Source: Chelydra serpentina (lineage: Eukaryota; Chordata; Testudines; Chelydridae). Taken from it: a stretch of DNA of 64,000 bases. Location: assembly GCA_037349315.1 (NCBI GenBank), contig JBAIAC010000054.1:1240001-1304000 (forward strand), given 5' to 3'. Positions within the stretch are counted from its first letter, which is position 1; every line of letters starts with the position of its first letter. The notes beneath the pieces are model-generated. The model was not told where the DNA came from. It saw only the letters and a list, made by a program, of their open reading frames with translations, and made no database searches. Positions 12,286 through 23,778 of this stretch are shown here, one piece after another. A program made the translations under genes and the position numbers.

Positions 12286-14738
12286 GGTCAGGGCATGCCC
12301 CATGCCCCAGGCTTTAAGTCGTGCGACACTTGCAAACAGCCGATGCTCAAGAGTGACCCACTGTTTACGCTGTCTGAGGGAAACCCATCTCAGCGTTCGC
12401 TGCAAGATTTGCAGATCCTTCAAACCTCGGCCCAAGAAGGAGCGGGACATTCAGCTCCGAGCCATTTTGATGGAGTCAGCCTTAACCCCGACACCGCTGC
12501 ACTGCTCCGAGTCAGCACTGAGCACTGCGGCATAAAAGGCAAAGAAGTGGTCTTCTCTGCCAAGACACCGGAGCAAGACGGGGAGAGACTAGACCCAAGT
12601 TGGGCAGCTCTCGGGCCCCATCAGCCTCGCAGCCTACGACTCAGGTTGAGCAGAGTAGCCCGGCCCACTCCGAGCCGGTCTCCCCGGATGTCAGTGGCCA
12701 CATTCGGGTGCCGTCCATGCCGGAGGCCCTGCAGAAGGCTCGAGATGTCATGCCTCTGCCAGTACCAGTAGCACCAGCATCGTCGGCTCCCCGGTCCAGA
12801 GGCAAGCCCCCGCGCAGTCGCCTCCTGGACGGTACCGCTCCTGGTCGAGGGAAAGTTCCCGATGCCATTCCCCACTCAGTGACCGCCCCGTGAGCAGTCG
12901 TGCTGGTCATCGTCAACTCCCACCAGGGTGTCTGGCTGGGTACTGACCGGTAGGGGTTCCAAGCACCACTCCACCTTGAGGGAACGTAGCCCTCACGAGG
13001 AGAGCGTGTCCCATTGAGATCAGGACAGATGGAACCAGAGGTTGTTGTCTCTGAGAAACTACCATAGCCCCTCGCGGTACGGGCATCGATAAAATAAATA
13101 AATAAATGGAGACATACCAATCTCCTAGAACTGGAACAACCTTGAAAGGTCATCGAGTCCAGTCCCCTGCCTGCACTAGCAGGACCAAGTACTGTCCCCT
13201 GACAGATTTTTGCCCCAGATCCCTAAATGGCCCCCTCAAGGATTGAACTCACAACCCTGGGTTTAGCAGGCCAATGCTCAAACCATTGAGCTATGCCCCC
13301 AATGCCAGTCCTGTTCTTCATCTCGCTTGAGGTCCCCGTCACAGCCCCACTCCTGCAGCCCCAGGCATCGATCGCTGGCACCCTGCTCTCATGGATCCAC
13401 CCATCGGGGCCGGTCGCGGAGCAGCCGCTACCAGCGGTACTCCTGCTCCTCCATGCTGGGATCACAGTCTCGCAGTCAGCACTGCTCCTGACTCCGTCAG
13501 TCGTCCCAGTCCCGGGATAGCGGTTGATCGTATGTCAGCCCAGCCTCCCTTTGAAGTCTTCAGTTGATGGGCCAGGCTAGTCAGGCTGGACAGCCCACTC
13601 CGCCGGTGCCACAGCACATGCAGTGGCACCGGGGTCCTTGGCAAGCACCATGGCACCAATGGTGGCTCACTCGGTGGCCAGAGCCTCAGAAAGACCATTG
13701 GCCTCCCTCTCTCAGCCTCCCAAAAAGGGGTCGGTGGAGCATTCATCTCCGGTCCCACGCTCAGAAGGGGACCAAGTGGTGGGACCTACGGCACCGGTGG
13801 GACGCTAAGTACGGCACCCCCATTCTCATCCTCCCATCCTCATCCTCCCCGGATGAGGCAATCACGGCCCCTCCTCCGCCTGTCCTGCAGGAGGACACGA
13901 AAGCCCACCAAGAGCTGTTGAAAAGGGTGGCATCAAGCCTCAACCTACAAGCCGAGGAGGTGGAGGAACCCTCGGACTCCCTCTTCAACGTCCTCTCAGC
14001 TTCGGTATTGTCCAGGGTGGCTCTCCCACTCCATGAAGGGGTGGCAAAGATCTTGAATGCCTTGTGGCAAACCCCAGCTTCCCTGCCCCCATCTCTAAGA
14101 GGGCAGAATGGAAGTATTTCATGCCCACCAAGGGGCATGAATACCTGTATACCCACACTGCCCCCAACTCTCTAGTGGTCGAATCGGTTAACCATAGGGA
14201 GCGACAAGGTCAACCTGCTCCTACTCCTAAAAATAAGGGCTTGAGGAGACTAGATCTATTCAGCAGAAAGGTTTATTTATCCTCAAGCTTCCAACTGAGG
14301 GTGGCGAATCACCAAGCCCTGCTGGGTAGATACGATTTCAATTTGTGGGGCTCCCTGCCCAAATTTGTGGACTTCCTCCAGGAGCGTGATAAGAAAGAGT
14401 TCAAGGCTCTGGTTAAGGAGGGCATGGGTACCGCCAGGGTGGCCCTTCAGGCAGCCTCAGATGCCGCGGATACAGCTGCAAGGTCTATGGCCTCCGCGGT
14501 ATCCCTGAGGAGATCATTGTGGCTCCTGCTGTCTGGATTGTCCAGCGAGGCACGGATCTCTTTACAGGACTTTCTATTCGCTGGCAAGGCCCTGTTCGCA
14601 GAACAAACAGACATGAAGTTACAGTCTGAAGGACTCCTGCACGACATTAAAGACCCTTGTCCTCTATGTCCCGGCCCTGGCCAGGACCAAATTCAAACTG
14701 CAGCAGGCTTCCAGTCAGGCCACCCACTCCAGAAATGA
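12286..14738 (+). pseudogene. DIRS gag-like ORF1 (broken)
   Basis: The start near 12295 gives MPHAPGFKSCDTC, followed in a shifted frame (12302-12535) by a second Cys pair and the basic CRSFKPRPKKERD. This is the N-terminal zinc-binding segment of DIRS gag. The C-terminal gag region is best read at 14064-14738 with the motifs YDFNLWGSLPKF, FLQERDKKEFKALV and a following Ala-rich stretch. A SINE interrupts the middle at 13085-13302, and at least two frame changes separate the pieces. The product would package element RNA. Nothing here can encode a continuous protein. Confidence 0.8.
13085..13302 (-). mobile_element. Tortoise SINE variant inside DIRS gag
   Basis: The tRNA-like head is the same as in the other SINEs (ATAGCTCAATGGTTTGAGCA on the - strand). 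The 3' tail is a different subfamily, ending GGTATGTCTCC and an AAAT-type repeat, and the middle reads CTGTCAGGGGACAGTACTTG. The insertion is younger than the DIRS copy. Confidence 0.85.
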
Positions 14739-14859
14739 GCCCCCTTATAAGAAGTCAAGGGACTATAAAAAGCGCCTGCAGAGGCAATCCCCCAGCCTGC
14801 GCCCCAGCCTGGGCCCTCTAAAGGTAAACAGATGGGGAAGCACCAGTTTTGATGGGACG

Positions 14860-15580
14860 CTCCGGGGCGACTTACCAATTCATCCAGGGATCCAACTGCA
14901 ATAAAACTTCCCTTCTCCAATCGGTTGTGTGCTTTTCCCAGAATGGTCGTGGCTGACCTCGGACTGATGGGTCCTCAACACTGTCTCCCGGGCTACTCCC
15001 TCCAGTTTACTTCTACCCCATCCACCCACCCTCCATCCCTGTCCCTCTTCAGGGACCCCTCTCATGAGAGCCTACTCGAGCAGGTGGTGAGACGGCTCCT
15101 TGGCTTAGGAGTGGTGGAGGTGATTCCAGCGGAGTTGAGATGCAAGGGGTTCTGCTCCTGCTATTTCTTTATCCCGAAGGCCAAAGTGGGGCTCAGGCCC
15201 ATCCTGGACATGCGAGGCCTGAACCAGTACATGGTAAAGCTCAAGTTTTGCATGGTCTCTCTGGCCTCCATCATCCCCTCCCTGGATCCTGGGGACTGGT
15301 ACGCAGCCCTCGATCTACAGGACACGTACTTCCACATTCATATATTGGAGGGACACAGGCGTTTCCTCCGTTTCATGGTTGAGCAGGAGCAATACCAGTT
15401 CACAGCTCCCAGGGTATTCACAAAGTGTATGTCTGTGGTAGCGGCCTACCTCAGACGTCGGGGGTGCAGATCTTTCCCTACCTCGATGACTGGCTGGTCA
15501 AGGGCAGCTGCAGGTCACAGGTACTGGATCACGTATCACTCCTCCTGTCCACATGCCCCACACTGGGCCTGTTGGTGAAC
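14860..15580 (+). pseudogene. DIRS reverse transcriptase (frameshifted)
   Basis: The frame at 14925-15578 holds the RT fingers and motif A: FFIPKAKVGLRPILDMRGLN, then DWYAALDLQDTYFHI with the catalytic Asp in LDL. The catalytic YLDD box is present at 15479-15490 but lies in another frame, so a one-base shift separates it from motif A. The family copies RNA into DNA for the element's circular intermediate. Confidence 0.88.
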
Positions 15581-15813
15581 GACACCAAGTCCACGTGAGT
15601 TCCGGTGCAGTGCATAGAGTTCATCGGGGCAATTCTGGATGCGACATTGGCCAGAGCCTCCCTCCCACCAGACAGATAAGGGAGCTCATCAGCTCAGTCA
15701 CAAGGTTCCCCATGACCATAGCCAGAGCATGTCTCCAACTCCTGGGTCATATGTCGTCATGCACGTACGTAGTTCATCATGCCAGACTCAGGATGCGGCC
15801 CCTCTAGCTCTGG

Positions 15814-16350
15814 TTGACCTCGGTATTCTCCAAGTCCAGAGACTGGATGGACAAAGTCCTCACTGTGCCTGAACCAGTGCTAGCCTCCCTGCGCTGGTGG
15901 TCCTCCCCGAGAAACATGTTCCAAGGGGTCCCATTCAGGGGCCGACCAGCATCTGTGGAATTGGTGTCCGCTGTGTCAGACCTGGGGTGGGGAGCCCATG
16001 TGGGGAACCTCCAGAACCAAGGTCTGTGGTCCACGCAGGTCCTTGCCCTGCACATAAATGTCAAAGAGCTCAGAGCGGTCCATCTGGCATGTGTGGCCTT
16101 CCGCTCGCACCTGGTGGGCAGAGTGGTCAGGGTTCTCATGGACAACACGGCCTCGATGTTCTACATCAACAGGCAAGGTGGGGGCCCGTTCCGCAGCCCT
16201 CTGCTAGGAAACCCTCAAACTGTGGGACTTCTGCATAGCCCATGACATTTACCTGGAAGCCCACCACTTACTGGACATCCTGAACTCTCGGGCGGATCGA
16301 CTGAGTCGAGACTTCTCCTCTCAGCACGAGTGGTCACTGCACCCAGAGGT
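15814..16350 (+). pseudogene. DIRS RNase H
   Basis: The acidic residues expected for RNase H are visible in order: SDLGWGAH, INVKELRAV, VLMDNTASMFYINRQGG and, in a shifted frame at about 16280-16300, NSRADRLSR. The frame change occurs around the G-run near 16180-16190. The enzyme would degrade RNA in the RNA-DNA hybrid. Confidence 0.85.
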
Positions 16351-16735
16351 GGTGCACAGGATTTTCCAAACACGGGACACTCCCCAAGTGGACCTGTTCA
16401 CGACCCAGCAGAACCACCGGTATCCTCGTTTCTGCTCCAAGGGAGGGTTGGGCGTGGGCGCGATCTCCGACATCTTCCTTCTGTCCTGGTCAGGCCAACT
16501 TTTCTATGCCTTTCCCCCGATTCCACTGATCGGCAAGGTCTTGGAAAAGATAAAAACAGACAGGGCCCAGGTCCTGCTGATCGCCCCGGCATGGCCCAGG
16601 CAACATTGGTACAGGACTCTCACGAGCCTGGCGGTCGCCCCTCCCACCCGGACCTGGTCTCCCAGGACCAAGGTCGCCTCCTCCACCCCAACCTAGCGAC
16701 ACTCCACCTCACGGAGTGGCTGCTCAATGATTAGG
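16330..16735 (+). pseudogene. DIRS methyltransferase-like region
   Basis: The frame starting at 16349 reads PQVDLFTTQQNHRYPRFCSK and later APAWPRQHWY, which is the region placed between RNase H and recombinase in DIRS elements and described as DNA-adenine-methyltransferase-like. Its role in the life cycle is not established. The frame is open for about 115 codons here. Confidence 0.65.
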
Positions 16736-16789
16736 CCAGGAGGAAAGGACTTGCTCGGAAGGGGTTCAGTGCATCCTCCTGGAAAGCAG

Positions 16790-17700
16790 GTGGCCCTCCA
16801 CACATCAGGCCTACCTGGCGAAATGGTCTCGGTTTTCCCGGTGGGCCGCTGATCAGGGCATCTCACCTGTGGCTGCTTCGATCCAGTTTATATTAGACTA
16901 TCTCCTACATCTTAGAGCCCAGGGCCTAGTGCCCTCATCCATCAAGGTGCACTTGGCAGCCATATCAGCCTTCCACCCACCAGTACAGGGTCACACGATA
17001 TTCTCTCATGCCATTCCTCAAGGGTTTGGATCACCTCTTCCCATATGTTAGACCCCCAGGCCCACAGTGGGACCTGAATTTGGTGCTGGCCAGGTTAACT
17101 GGACCTCCATTTGAACCGCTAGCTACATGCTCCTGGTCACACCTCTTGTGGAAGGTAGACTTTCTGGTGGTGATCATGTCTGCTAGGCAGGTCTCGGAGC
17201 TCCGGGCTCTGACCTCCGAGCCCCCGTACACAGTGTTCCATAAGGATAAGGACCAGCTCTGACCACATCCTTCGTTCTTCCCTAAGGTGGTCTCTGCTTA
17301 CCACGTGGGCCAGGACATTTTCCTGCCTGTGCTCTGTCCCAAACCCCACTCCTTCAGTGAGGAGCGCTGCCTCCACATGCTGGATGTGAGACGGGCTCTG
17401 GCTTTTTACCTGGAACATACAAAACCGTTCAGGAAGTCTTTGCAGTTGTTCATCGCCTCAGCCAAAGGTATGAGAGGCCAGCCGATCTCCACTCAGCAGC
17501 TCTCCAACTGGATCACCTTGTGTATTCATATCTGTTACGACCTGGCGGGACTCCCCCCGCTGCCGATTATGAGGGCACACTCGACTAGGGCGCAAGCCTC
17601 GTCGGCTGCCTTTCTGGCCCACGTCCCTATTCAGGACATCTGTATGGCTGCCACATGGTCTTCGGTTCACGTTCACCTCGCATTATGCGTTTGTCTCCCA
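16790..17700 (+). pseudogene. DIRS tyrosine recombinase (frameshifted)
   Basis: Pieces of the recombinase are at 16869-17051, 17008-17262 and 17287-17943. The first catalytic Arg lies in SARQVSELRAL. The HxxR motif is coded with His at 17578-17580 and Arg at 17587-17589. The nucleophile Tyr is found in FTFTSHYA, with TAT at 17684-17686, but in a different frame from HxxR. The enzyme would insert the circular intermediate into the genome. The frame changes make this copy inactive. Confidence 0.88.
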
Positions 17701-17800
17701 GACCAGGGAAGATGCTGGGTTCGGCAGGGCTGTGCTCCGTCCCGAGAACTTGTGAACTCCTACCCACCTCCATCACACATAGCTTGCAATCACCTACTGT

Positions 17801-17892
17801 GGAATAGACATGAGCAATCACTCAAAGAAGAAAGGACAGTTACCTGTTCCATAACTGGCGTTCTTCGAGATGTGTTGTCCATGTCTATTCCA
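17801..17892 (+). repeat. DIRS internal complementary region
   Basis: The left half, GGAATAGACATGAGCAATCA and on, is the reverse complement of the element's first 32 bases. The right half, AGGACAGTTACCTGTTCC and on, is the reverse complement of its last ~60 bases. In DIRS elements this region templates the joining of the two ends into a circle. Confidence 0.9.
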
Positions 17893-17944
17893 CATCCCGC
17901 CCTCCTTCCCCACTGTCGGAGTTGTCTGGCAAGAAGGCACTGAC

Positions 17945-18136
17945 GGTCGGGGGAGCGCACAGCTCCCCTTATACCACACCATGGCGGTATACTACGGGTA
18001 TACCTACGGGTACTGCTAAGGGAAAAACTTCCGACACCGATGCACATGGCAAGCACACACCCCTATTGGCCTCTTGTGGAATGGACCTGAGTAACACATC
18101 TCGAAGAACACCAGTTACGGAACAGGTAACTGTCTT
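17945..18136 (+). repeat. DIRS right inverted terminal repeat
   Basis: This is the inverted partner of 11943-12115. The shared block reads ACTGCTAAGGGAAAAACTTC here and its complement at the left end. The outer bases, GAACAGGTAACTGTCTTT, match the right half of the internal complementary region. Confidence 0.88.
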
Positions 18137-18323
18137 TTTCCCTTGGAGAGGGCCCCGGGGACTCTTGACTCCAGAGTTTGGCCCTGGTAAATTCCTGTTT
18201 AGCTACAGAACTCTCCCTCCCTCCCCAGATCTTCAAAATCCCCAGCAGAGACTGGCAGATCCCCAAGCTCTAGGGTGAATTCACTCCATCCGTCTCTGGG
18301 GATTCCAAGGAAGCACCTAAGAT

Positions 18324-18447
18324 TAGGGTGACCAGATGTCCCCATTTTATAGGGACAGTCCCAATATTTGGGGTTTTTTCTTATATAGGCTCCTATTACC
18401 CCCCACCTTCTGTCCAGATTTTTCACACTTGCTATCTGGTCACCCTA
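18324..18447. mobile_element. hAT-type MITE (TAGGGTGACCAG family)
   Basis: Terminal inverted repeats TAGGGTGACCAGAT and TATCTGGTCACCCTA bound a 124-bp element. CCTAAGAT is repeated perfectly at 18316-18323 and 18448-18455. A longer relative with the same ends is at 55868-56048. Confidence 0.93.
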
Positions 18448-18838
18448 CCTAAGATTCCTTCCTCCTTGTGCAGATTAACACCTCATCCAGCCAGCCTTGC
18501 AACCCGTTAAATCCATTCAGCAAGCCCCCTCCCATGGCATCTCCTGCTGCCCAGCCATGCACCCAGCCTGCTGCCTGCATCTGAGATTGAACTGTACCAG
18601 GAGATGGGGTGACTTTCCCCTGGAGTTATCAAAGGCAGGTCAGCACTCATAGTACCTCTTTGCTGCTTGCTCTATATTCTCTGGGGCCGAGCGCCTTGCC
18701 AGGCCATCCTGCTGAAAGCTCTGCAGCGCTGCTCTTAGATTCTTATAGATTCATAGATTCGTAGATTCTAGGGCTGGAAGGGACCTCGAGAGGTCATCGA
18801 GTCCAGCCCCCTGCCCTCATGGCAGGACCAATTACTGT

Positions 18839-21565
18839 CTAGACCATCCCTGATAGACATTTATCTAACCTACTCTTAAATATCTCCAGAGATGGAGATT
18901 CCACAACCTCCCTGGGCAGTTTATTCCAGTGTTTAACCACCCTGACAGTTAGGAATTTTTTCCTAATGTCCAACCTAAACCTCCCTTGCTGCAGTTTAAG
19001 TCCATTGCTTCTTGTTCTATCCTCAGAGGCTAAGATGAACAAGTTTTCTCCCTCCTCCTTATGACACCCTTTTAGATGCCTGAAGACCGCTATCATGTCC
19101 CCTCTCAGTCTTCTCTTTTCCAAACTAAACAAACCCAATTCCTTCAGCCTTCCTTCATAGGTCATGTTCTCTAGACCCTTAATCATTCTTGTTGCTCTTC
19201 TCTGGGCCCTCTCCAATTTCTCCACATCTTCCTTGAAATGTGGTGCCCAGAACTGGACACAATACTCCAATTGAGGCCTAACCAGTGCAGAGTAGAGCGG
19301 AAGAATGACTTCTCGTGTCTTGCTCACCACACACCTGTTAATGCAGCCCAGAATCATGTTTGCTTTTTTTGCAACAGCATCACACTGTTGACTCATATTT
19401 AGCTTGTGGTCCACTATAACCCCTAGATCCCTTTCTGCCGTACTCCTTCCTAGACAGTCTCCTCCCATTCTGTATGTGTGAAACTGATTGTTCCTACCTA
19501 AGTGGCGCACTTTGCATTTGTCCTTATTAAACTTCATCCTGTTTACCTCTGACCATTTCTCCAATTTGTCCAGATCATTTTGAATGATGACCCCATCCTC
19601 CAAAGCAGTTGCAATCCCTCCCAGTTTGGTATCATCTGCAGACTTAATAAGCGTACTTTCTATGCCAATATCCAAGTCATTGATGAAGATATTGAACAGA
19701 GCCGGTCCCAAAACAGACCCTTGCGGAACCCCACTTGTTATACCTTTCCAGCAGGATTGGGAACCATTTATAACTACTCTCTGAGCATGGTTATCCAGCC
19801 AGTTGTGCACCCACCTTATAGTAGCCCCATCTAAGTTGTATTTCCCTAGTTTATTGATAAGAATATCATGCGAGACCGTATCAAATGCCTTACTAAAGTC
19901 TAGGTATACCACATCCACCGCTTCTCCCTTATCCACAAGACTCATTATCCTATCAAAGAAAGCTATCAGATTGGTTTGACATGATTTGTTCTTTACAAAT
20001 CCATGCTGGTTATTCCCTATCACTTTACCACCTTCCAAGTGTTTGCAGATGATTTTCTTAATTACTTGCTCCATTATTTTGCCTGGCACAGAAGTTAAAC
20101 TAACTGGTCTGTAGTTTCCTGGGTTGTTTTTATTTCCCTTTTTATAGATGGGCACTATATTTGCCCTTTTCCAGTCTTCTGGAATCTCTCCTGTCTCCCA
20201 TGATTTACCAAAGATAATAGCTAGAGGCTCAGATACCTCCTCTATTAGCTCCTTGAGTATTCTAGGATGCATTTCATCAGGTCCTGGTGACTTGCAGGCA
20301 TCTAACTTATCTAAGTGATTTTTAACTTGTTCTTTTTTTATTTTATCTTCTAAACCTTCCCCTTTCCCATTTGCATTCACTATGTTAGGCGTTCCCTCAG
20401 ACTTCTCGGTGAAGACTGAAACAAAGAAGTCATTAAGCATCTCTGCCATTTCCAAGTTTCCTGTTACTGTTTCTCCCTCCTCACTGAGTAGTGGGCCTAC
20501 CCTGTCCTTGGTCTTCCTCTTGCTTCTAATGTATTGATAAAAAGTTTTCTTGTTTCCCTTTATTCCTGTAGCTAGTTTGAGCTCATTTTGTGCCTTTGGC
20601 TTTTTAATCTTGCCCCTGCATTCCCGTGTTTGCCTATATTCATCCTTTGTAATTTGTCCTAGTTTCCATTTTTTATACGACTCCTTTTTATTTTTTAGAT
20701 CTTGCAAGATCTCGTGGTTAAGCCAAGGTGGTCTTTTGCCACATTTTCTATCTTTCCTACCCAGCGGAATAGTTTGCTTTTCGGCCCTTAATAGTGTCCC
20801 TTTGAAATACTGCCAGCTCTCCTCAGTTGTTTTTCCCCTCAGTCTTGATTCCCATGGGACCTTACCTATCAGCTCTCTGAGCTTACCAAAATCCGCTTTC
20901 CTGAAATCCATTGTCTCTATTTTGCTGTACTCCCTTCTATCCTTCCTTAGAATTGTGAACTCTAGGATTTCATGATCACTTTCACCCAAGCTGCCTTCTA
21001 CATTCAAGTTCTCGAGTTCCTCCCTATTTGTTAAAATCAAATCTAGAACAGCTTCCCCCCTAGTAGCTTTCTCAACCTTCTGAAATAAAAAGTTGTCTGC
21101 AATGCAGTCCAAGAACTTATTGGATAGTCTGTGCCCCGCCGTGTTATTTTCCCAACATATATCTGGATAGTTGAAGTCCCCCATCACCACCAAATCTTGG
21201 GGTTTGGATGATTTTGTTAGTTGTTTAAAAAAAGCCTCATCCACCTCTTCCACCTGGTTAGGTGGCCTGTAGTAGACTCCTAGCATGACACCACCCTTGT
21301 TTTTTACCCCTTTTAGCCTAACCCAGAGACTCTCAACACTTCCGTCCCCTATGTCCATCTCCACCTCAGTCCAAGTGTGTACATTTTTAATATATAAGGC
21401 AACACCTCCTCCCTTTTTCCCCTGTCTGTCCTTCCTGAGCAAGCTGTACCCATCCATACCAACATTCCAATCATGTGTATTATCCCACCAAGTTTTGGTG
21501 ATGCCAACAATGTCATAGTTGAATTTATTTATTAGCACTTCCAGTTCTTCCTGCTTATTACCCAT
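18839..21565 (-). pseudogene. CR1 ORF2, open over 908 codons but with active-site changes
   Basis: The frame is open from the first Met at 21565 (MGNKQ) to 18839 and covers endonuclease, RT and the C-terminal domain. The endonuclease begins upstream of that Met (CLYTNARS is readable just before it), so the Met is not the true start. The catalytic Glu of the endonuclease, in ITETWW of copy C, is Lys here (ITKTWW, AAA at 21494-21496). The RT box reads S-A-D-D instead of F-A-D-D (19640-19642), which keeps both Asp. [11 protein letters not shown] and SDHE are intact. The open length suggests a young insertion, but the endonuclease is probably dead. Confidence 0.9.
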
Positions 21566-21611
21566 ACTTCTTGCATTTGTATACAGGCATCTAAGATACT
21601 GATTTGATCTT

Positions 21612-21790
21612 TAAGTGTAGTAGCCGTGTTAGTCTGTGTCAGCAAAACGAAAATAAGAAAGAAAAACTTGTAGCACCTTAGAGACTAACAAATTTATTTC
21701 AGCATAAGCTTTCGTGGGTTAATACCCACTTCATCGGATGCAACCGATGAAGTGGGTATTAACCCACGAAAGCTTATGCTGAAATAAAAT
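21612..21790. mobile_element. Penelope/hammerhead-type palindromic insertion
   Basis: The insert is flanked by a perfect 12-bp duplication, TGATTTGATCTT, at 21600-21611 and 21791-21802. Its right part is a perfect palindrome: arms 21693-21737 and 21744-21788 (45 bp each) around a 6-base loop. Each arm contains GATGAAGTGGG, CCCACGAAA and AGCTTATGCT, which match the conserved core, stem II and short stem III of the hammerhead ribozymes reported in Penelope-like retroelements. The core reads CCGATGA instead of CTGATGA and the cleavage-site base would be G, so activity is unlikely. Membership of the Penelope group is from memory of the family. Confidence 0.75.
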
Positions 21791-21931
21791 TGATTTGATC
21801 TTGCCTCCCAGTTTTGCCCTGACCCTCCTATCTCTTTGTCATTAGAGCCCACGCCCCCTATTTCCGACCCATCTCCCAGGTCCCCATGTTCTCCACTTAC
21901 CTGTGGGCTTTGCTCACCTGTCCCTCTGCAG

Positions 21932-22824
21932 CGATGCTCTTTGCTAAAAGCTTGCTATTTTTAGCAATAGGGAAAGGGGATTGTGATGATGACTCAGCTG
22001 CTTGTCTTGTCTGAGCCAGGGCCAAGGGCAGGAGTTTGAGGAAATAGGAACCGATCTGCACAGTCACTCCTTGCGCTGGATGGGGCTCCATACAGTCAGG
22101 AGAGCAGGACCTTGCACCGTCATTTCTGCTTCTCCCCACAGCTGCTCACTGCAGTAATGTGAGTCCGAGATAGAAGCTGGTCTCCAGCTCCTTCCAGCCC
22201 TGCCCTAGCTAGGAAAGGCTGGAAATGAGTCTGTGTGCTGTGAATAAACAGACACGCCAGACCTCTGCTGCTGTGGGGGCTCGCCCGTCACTGAACAGCT
22301 TTCAAACGACACCAGCACCAGCACTACCAGGAATCTTGTTATTGCTGAGAGGCCTGGCAAACAACTCATGGAACTAGCCCCAGCATTAAAGAGTTTGCAT
22401 TTATATGGCTGCTTCCATGCAAGGATCTCAGCCTCATAGGCAGCTGTATTCTCAGAGAGGGGCCTGGGAGACCAGGAGCGGCCACAGCAGGGAGGTTTTC
22501 CTGGTCACTGAACAGTATCCACACAGAGCGTGTCCATGCAGGACGCCACATACCCAGAAACAACCTCCACAGAGCTGTTCACCTGCCCGGCAGTGCGAGC
22601 TTCGTGCACTCGATAACAGCACAGCCACTGTGCTCCTACATCGTCAGTGCCAGCCACACAGAGCCGCTCTTATCCAAACTCCTCGTGCTGACACTCTGAC
22701 TGTCTCCAAGGAAGAGCCTGGGACAATTCCCATTGCCAGTCAGAGCGGGCCTAAGGCACAAGTGAAGCAGGATGCTGCCAGTGGCACCCCCCACCTAACG
22801 GGGCTTGGCGGGGATACTCCTAGA
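21932..22824. other. Intergenic, nothing recognised
   Basis: No gene or nameable repeat is visible. The 180-codon frame at 22405-22947 has no features and runs into an old CR1. Confidence 0.5.
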
Positions 22825-23778
22825 CTCATGGACTTTAGGGCCAGAAGGGACCATCATGATCATCTGTCTGACCTCATGCTCAGCGCAGGCCACAGAACCT
22901 CACCCACCCACTCCAGTGATAGACCCCTAACCTCTGGCTGTCACTAAAGTCCTCAATCATGGTTTAAAGACTTCAAGTTTCAGAGAATCCACCATTGACA
23001 CTAGTTTAAACCTGCAAGTGACCCGTGCCCCATGCTGCAGAGGAAGGTGAAAAACCCCCAGGGTCTCTGCCAGTCTGACCTGTGGAAAATTCCTTCTCAT
23101 CCCAAACATGGTGATCAGTTAGACACTGAGCATGTGGGCGAGACCCACCAGCCAGACAGCCGGGAAATAATTCTCTGTAGTAACTCAGAGCCCATCTCAT
23201 CTCCAGGCATTAGAGAGATTTGCTACTAGCAGTCGCAGATCAGCTACTTGCCATTGTAGGCAGTCCCATCATCCCATCCCCTCCATAAACTTATCAAGCT
23301 CAGCCTTGAAGCCAGTTAGGTTTTTTGGCCCCCACTGCTCCCCTTGGAAGGCTGTTCCAGAACTTTATTCCTCTGATGGTTATAAACATTTTGTCATTCC
23401 TTGGATCATCCTAGTAGCCCTTCTCTGCACCTGTTCCAGTTTGAATTAATCTTTCTTAAAGATGGGAGACCAGAACTGCACACACTATTCCAGATGAGGT
23501 CTCAGGAGTGCCTTGTATAACGGTATCAATACTTCACTGTCTCTACTGGAAATATCTCACCTGATGCATCCTAGCACTGCACTAGCCTTTTTCACGGCCA
23601 CATGACGTTGGCAGCTCATAGCTGTCCTGTGATAAGCCAATACACCCAGGTCTTTCTCCTCTGTCGCTTCCAACTGATAAGTCCTCAGCTGACAGCAAAA
23701 ATTCTTGTTGTTAGTCCCTAAGTGCAAGACCTTTCACTTTGCACTATTAAATTTCATCCCATTTGTGTTAATCTTAAT
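22825..23778 (-). mobile_element. Old CR1 LINE antisense, first piece
   Basis: The text from ACTCATGGACTTTAGGGCCA on is an old CR1 3' UTR read backwards, followed by the end of RT (for example CCCTTCTCTGCACCTGTTCC). It stops abruptly at 23778 where copy B begins and resumes at 26025. Confidence 0.85.

Larger units (their letters stand above)
11943..18136 (+). mobile_element. DIRS-type tyrosine-recombinase retrotransposon
   Basis: This element of about 6.2 kb has the full DIRS architecture. Inverted terminal repeats lie at 11943-12115 and 17945-18136. An internal complementary region at 17801-17892 is complementary to both outer ends. Coding remains follow in the DIRS order: gag, RT, RNase H, methyltransferase-like region, tyrosine recombinase. 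There is no integrase, protease or LTR. DIRS elements are thought to replicate through a circular DNA that the recombinase inserts without target duplication, and none is visible here. The copy is inactive: the frames shift before the YLDD box, after the RNase H and before the recombinase tyrosine, and a SINE is inserted in gag. Confidence 0.93.
18735..21931 (-). mobile_element. CR1 LINE, antisense, long ORF2, split by a palindromic insertion
   Basis: The 3' end with imperfect ATTCTATG-type repeats is at 18735 and the body runs leftward in coding sense to about 21931, where the similarity to the CR1 at 45080-45300 stops in the spacer before ORF2. The copy is 5'-truncated and lacks ORF1. A 179-bp element with a 12-bp target duplication interrupts it at 21612-21790. 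The subfamily is distinct from copies A, B and C. Confidence 0.93.
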
